NCBI GenBank assembly: GCA_020846935.1
Contig: JADLCY010000001.1
Coordinates: 868,001 to 932,000, forward strand
DNA from: Gemmatimonadaceae bacterium
GTDB lineage: Bacteria; Gemmatimonadota; Gemmatimonadetes; Gemmatimonadales; Gemmatimonadaceae
DNA: 64,000 nucleotides
Direction of reading: 5' to 3'
Part shown: in pieces, positions 62,738 to 64,000 of the stretch
Numbering within the stretch: position 1 is the first letter of the stretch
How the letters are laid out: each line of letters begins with the position of its first letter
Program-made: the position numbers and the translations under genes
The notes under the pieces: generated by a model
Told to the model about the DNA's origin: nothing
Seen by the model: only the letters and a program-made list of their open reading frames with translations
The model's database searches: none

Positions 62738-64000
62738 ATGACCGACGACGTGCAGCAGCTCAGGCGCATTGGACTGTCGGAGGCCCAGGCTGCCATCAAG
62801 GCGGAAATGTTCCGGCGGGCCGACGAGGCGCTCGACGGCATCGGGGCCGATGCGGCGAGGTGGAGCATCTGGGTGCCTGGCCGACTCGAGGTCTTCGGCA
62901 AACACACGGACTACGCCGGTGGCCGCAGCGTGCTCTGCGCCGTCGAGCGCGGATTCGTCGTCCGGGCCGCGCTCCGGCGCGACCGGCGCGTGCGTGCCGT
63001 CGATGTAGCGCTGCAGGACAGCTGCGACACGTCGCTGGATCCAGACGTGCCAAAGCCGGAGGCGGGGTGGCAACGTTACGTGGCGACGGTGGCGCGGCGC
63101 CTGGCGCGCAACTTTCCCTCGGCGCGTCGCGGCGTGGACCTCGCGTTCCACTCTGACCTCCCGATCGCGGCCGGCATGAGCAGTTCCAGTGCGCTCATGA
63201 TCGCGGTGTTCGTGTCGCTGGCCAAGTCGAACGATTTGCGGAGCTCCGAAGAGTTCCGTCGCGAAATCTTTTCGCGCGAGGAGCTGGCCACGTACCTCGG
63301 CTGCATCGAGAACGGGGACGCGTTCCGCTCGCTCGAGGGTGACGGCGGCGTGGGCACGTTCGGGGGAAGCCAGGACCACACGGCCATCATGTGCAGCATT
63401 CCGGGCCGCCTGGTGCAGTACGGCTTTCGCCCCGTGCACCGTGAGGCCGTGTACCGCATGCCGCCAACGCACACGTTCGTGGTGGCGTCCTCCGGTGTGG
63501 TCGCCGAGAAGACGGTGGGAGCCCGCGACGCCTACAACCGCGCGTCACGCATGGTGACGCACCTGGTCTCGGCGTGGAACGGGACGACCGGTCGAGCGGA
63601 TCCAACGCTCGCGGACGCACTGCGCAGCAATGCCCGCGCGTCGGCGCGTCTGCACGAAATCGCGCGCGCGGAAACAGGGCCGTTCTCAGCGGACGAGTTG
63701 ACGCAGCGGCTTCAGCAGTTCGAGCTCGAGGCGCTGGAACTGATCCCGGCGGTGGGCAGCGCGCTGGCGCGTGGCGCGTTCGACGAGCTGGGGCCGCTGT
63801 CCGATCGTTCGCAGCGTGCGGCGAACGAGTGGCTGGGCAACCAGGTGGCCGAGACCACGTCGCTGGCGCGACAGGCCCGCGAACTGGGGGCAACGGCGGC
63901 GTCGGCGTTCGGCGCGGGGTTCGGTGGCAGCGTGTGGGCGCTCGTCCCGTTAGGCGCCGCCGACACATTTGCCGCTTCGTGGGCGGCCGCGCATGCCGCC
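62738..64000 (+). CDS. Galactokinase-like GHMP kinase (partial, runs off the window)
   Basis: 421 codons from ATG 62738 with no stop before the edge. Family motifs in order: WVPGRLEVFGKHTDYAGG at about 46-63 (galactokinase signature, with F-G-K where I-G-E is usual), DLPIAAGMSSSSALM near 142-156 (ATP loop), VGTFGGSQDHTAIMCS, and the third motif FGAGFGGSVWALVP near 390. Galactokinases have a catalytic Asp in the D-Q-x-x region, present here as SQDHTA. It could be galactokinase or another sugar 1-kinase. It is divergent from the BlaI-like regulator, 105 bases away. It contains a TTA codon in P-L-G at 63949. Confidence 0.88.
   Translation, partial: MTDDVQQLRRIGLSEAQAAIKAEMFRRADEALDGIGADAARWSIWVPGRLEVFGKHTDYAGGRSVLCAVERGFVVRAALRRDRRVRAVDVALQDSCDTSLDPDVPKPEAGWQRYVATVARRLARNFPSARRGVDLAFHSDLPIAAGMSSSSALMIAVFVSLAKSNDLRSSEEFRREIFSREELATYLGCIENGDAFRSLEGDGGVGTFGGSQDHTAIMCSIPGRLVQYGFRPVHREAVYRMPPTHTFVVASSGVVAEKTVGARDAYNRASRMVTHLVSAWNGTTGRADPTLADALRSNARASARLHEIARAETGPFSADELTQRLQQFELEALELIPAVGSALARGAFDELGPLSDRSQRAANEWLGNQVAETTSLARQARELGATAASAFGAGFGGSVWALVPLGAADTFAASWAAAHAA

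Noticed and set aside
1540-63955. Apparent enrichment of the 7-mer GTTAGGC
   Set aside because: About ten occurrences on both strands against roughly seven expected by composition; only the longer 9-mer stands out.

Overview
The window is G+C-rich (about two thirds G+C by eye) chromosomal DNA. Its content resembles Gemmatimonadota or a related soil lineage: a SusC/SusD pair, a DUF5916 protein, a DUF1800/DUF1501 Tat pair, a large VPS10/BNR-repeat exported protein, several secreted amidohydrolases and many signal peptides ending in A-x-A-Q. The phylum is inferred from gene content only; no rRNA or tRNA was found. No CRISPR array, phage or intact insertion sequence was seen.

Layout. 1-3905: tail of a type II secretion operon (gspD partial, gspE, gspF, gspG). 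4189-7159: Tat-exported DUF1800/DUF1501 pair, ending at a strong hairpin. 7399-13939: M28 peptidase, cupredoxin lipoprotein, cutC and two exported proteins of unknown role. 14218-18327: amidohydrolase and DUF5916 outer-membrane protein. 18527-22405: oxidative pentose phosphate block (pgl divergent from gnd-zwf-ROK kinase, coupled by ATGA overlaps). 22539-28403: small exported proteins, the 1,090-residue BNR/VPS10 protein and a sugar-nucleotide-type epimerase. 28404-30650: a visibly AT-richer scar with two transposase relics, a truncated subtilase and an orphan lipoprotein, bracketed by two copies of a hairpin-containing repeat. 30650-35902: SusC-SusD-cyclophilin operon. 36089-39728: amidase, membrane protein, amidohydrolase. 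39786-40484: VapBC-type toxin-antitoxin with a palindromic operator. 42938-48797: complete tripartite RND efflux operon (TolC, adaptor, pump). 49051-52767: two-component signalling cluster with three response regulators, one histidine kinase with a degenerate receiver tail, and a degenerate kinase paralogue. 52901-57682: GH20 hexosaminidase divergent from a sodium:solute symporter plus nucleotidyltransferase. 57735-62632: barrel-like protein, then a leftward operon of BlaI-type repressor, BlaR1/M56-type membrane peptidase and DUF2723 protein. 62738-end: galactokinase-like GHMP kinase cut by the window edge.

How the genes work together. The picture is of a heterotroph that exports many hydrolases, imports oligomers through TonB-dependent receptors, phosphorylates sugars and feeds glucose 6-phosphate into the oxidative pentose phosphate pathway. 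The most unusual local structures are a 94-bp imperfect tandem duplication across the blaI/blaR1 junction, which creates a 29-codon leader ORF; the 28.4-30.6 kb scar; and the histidine-kinase cluster with degraded kinase and receiver domains.
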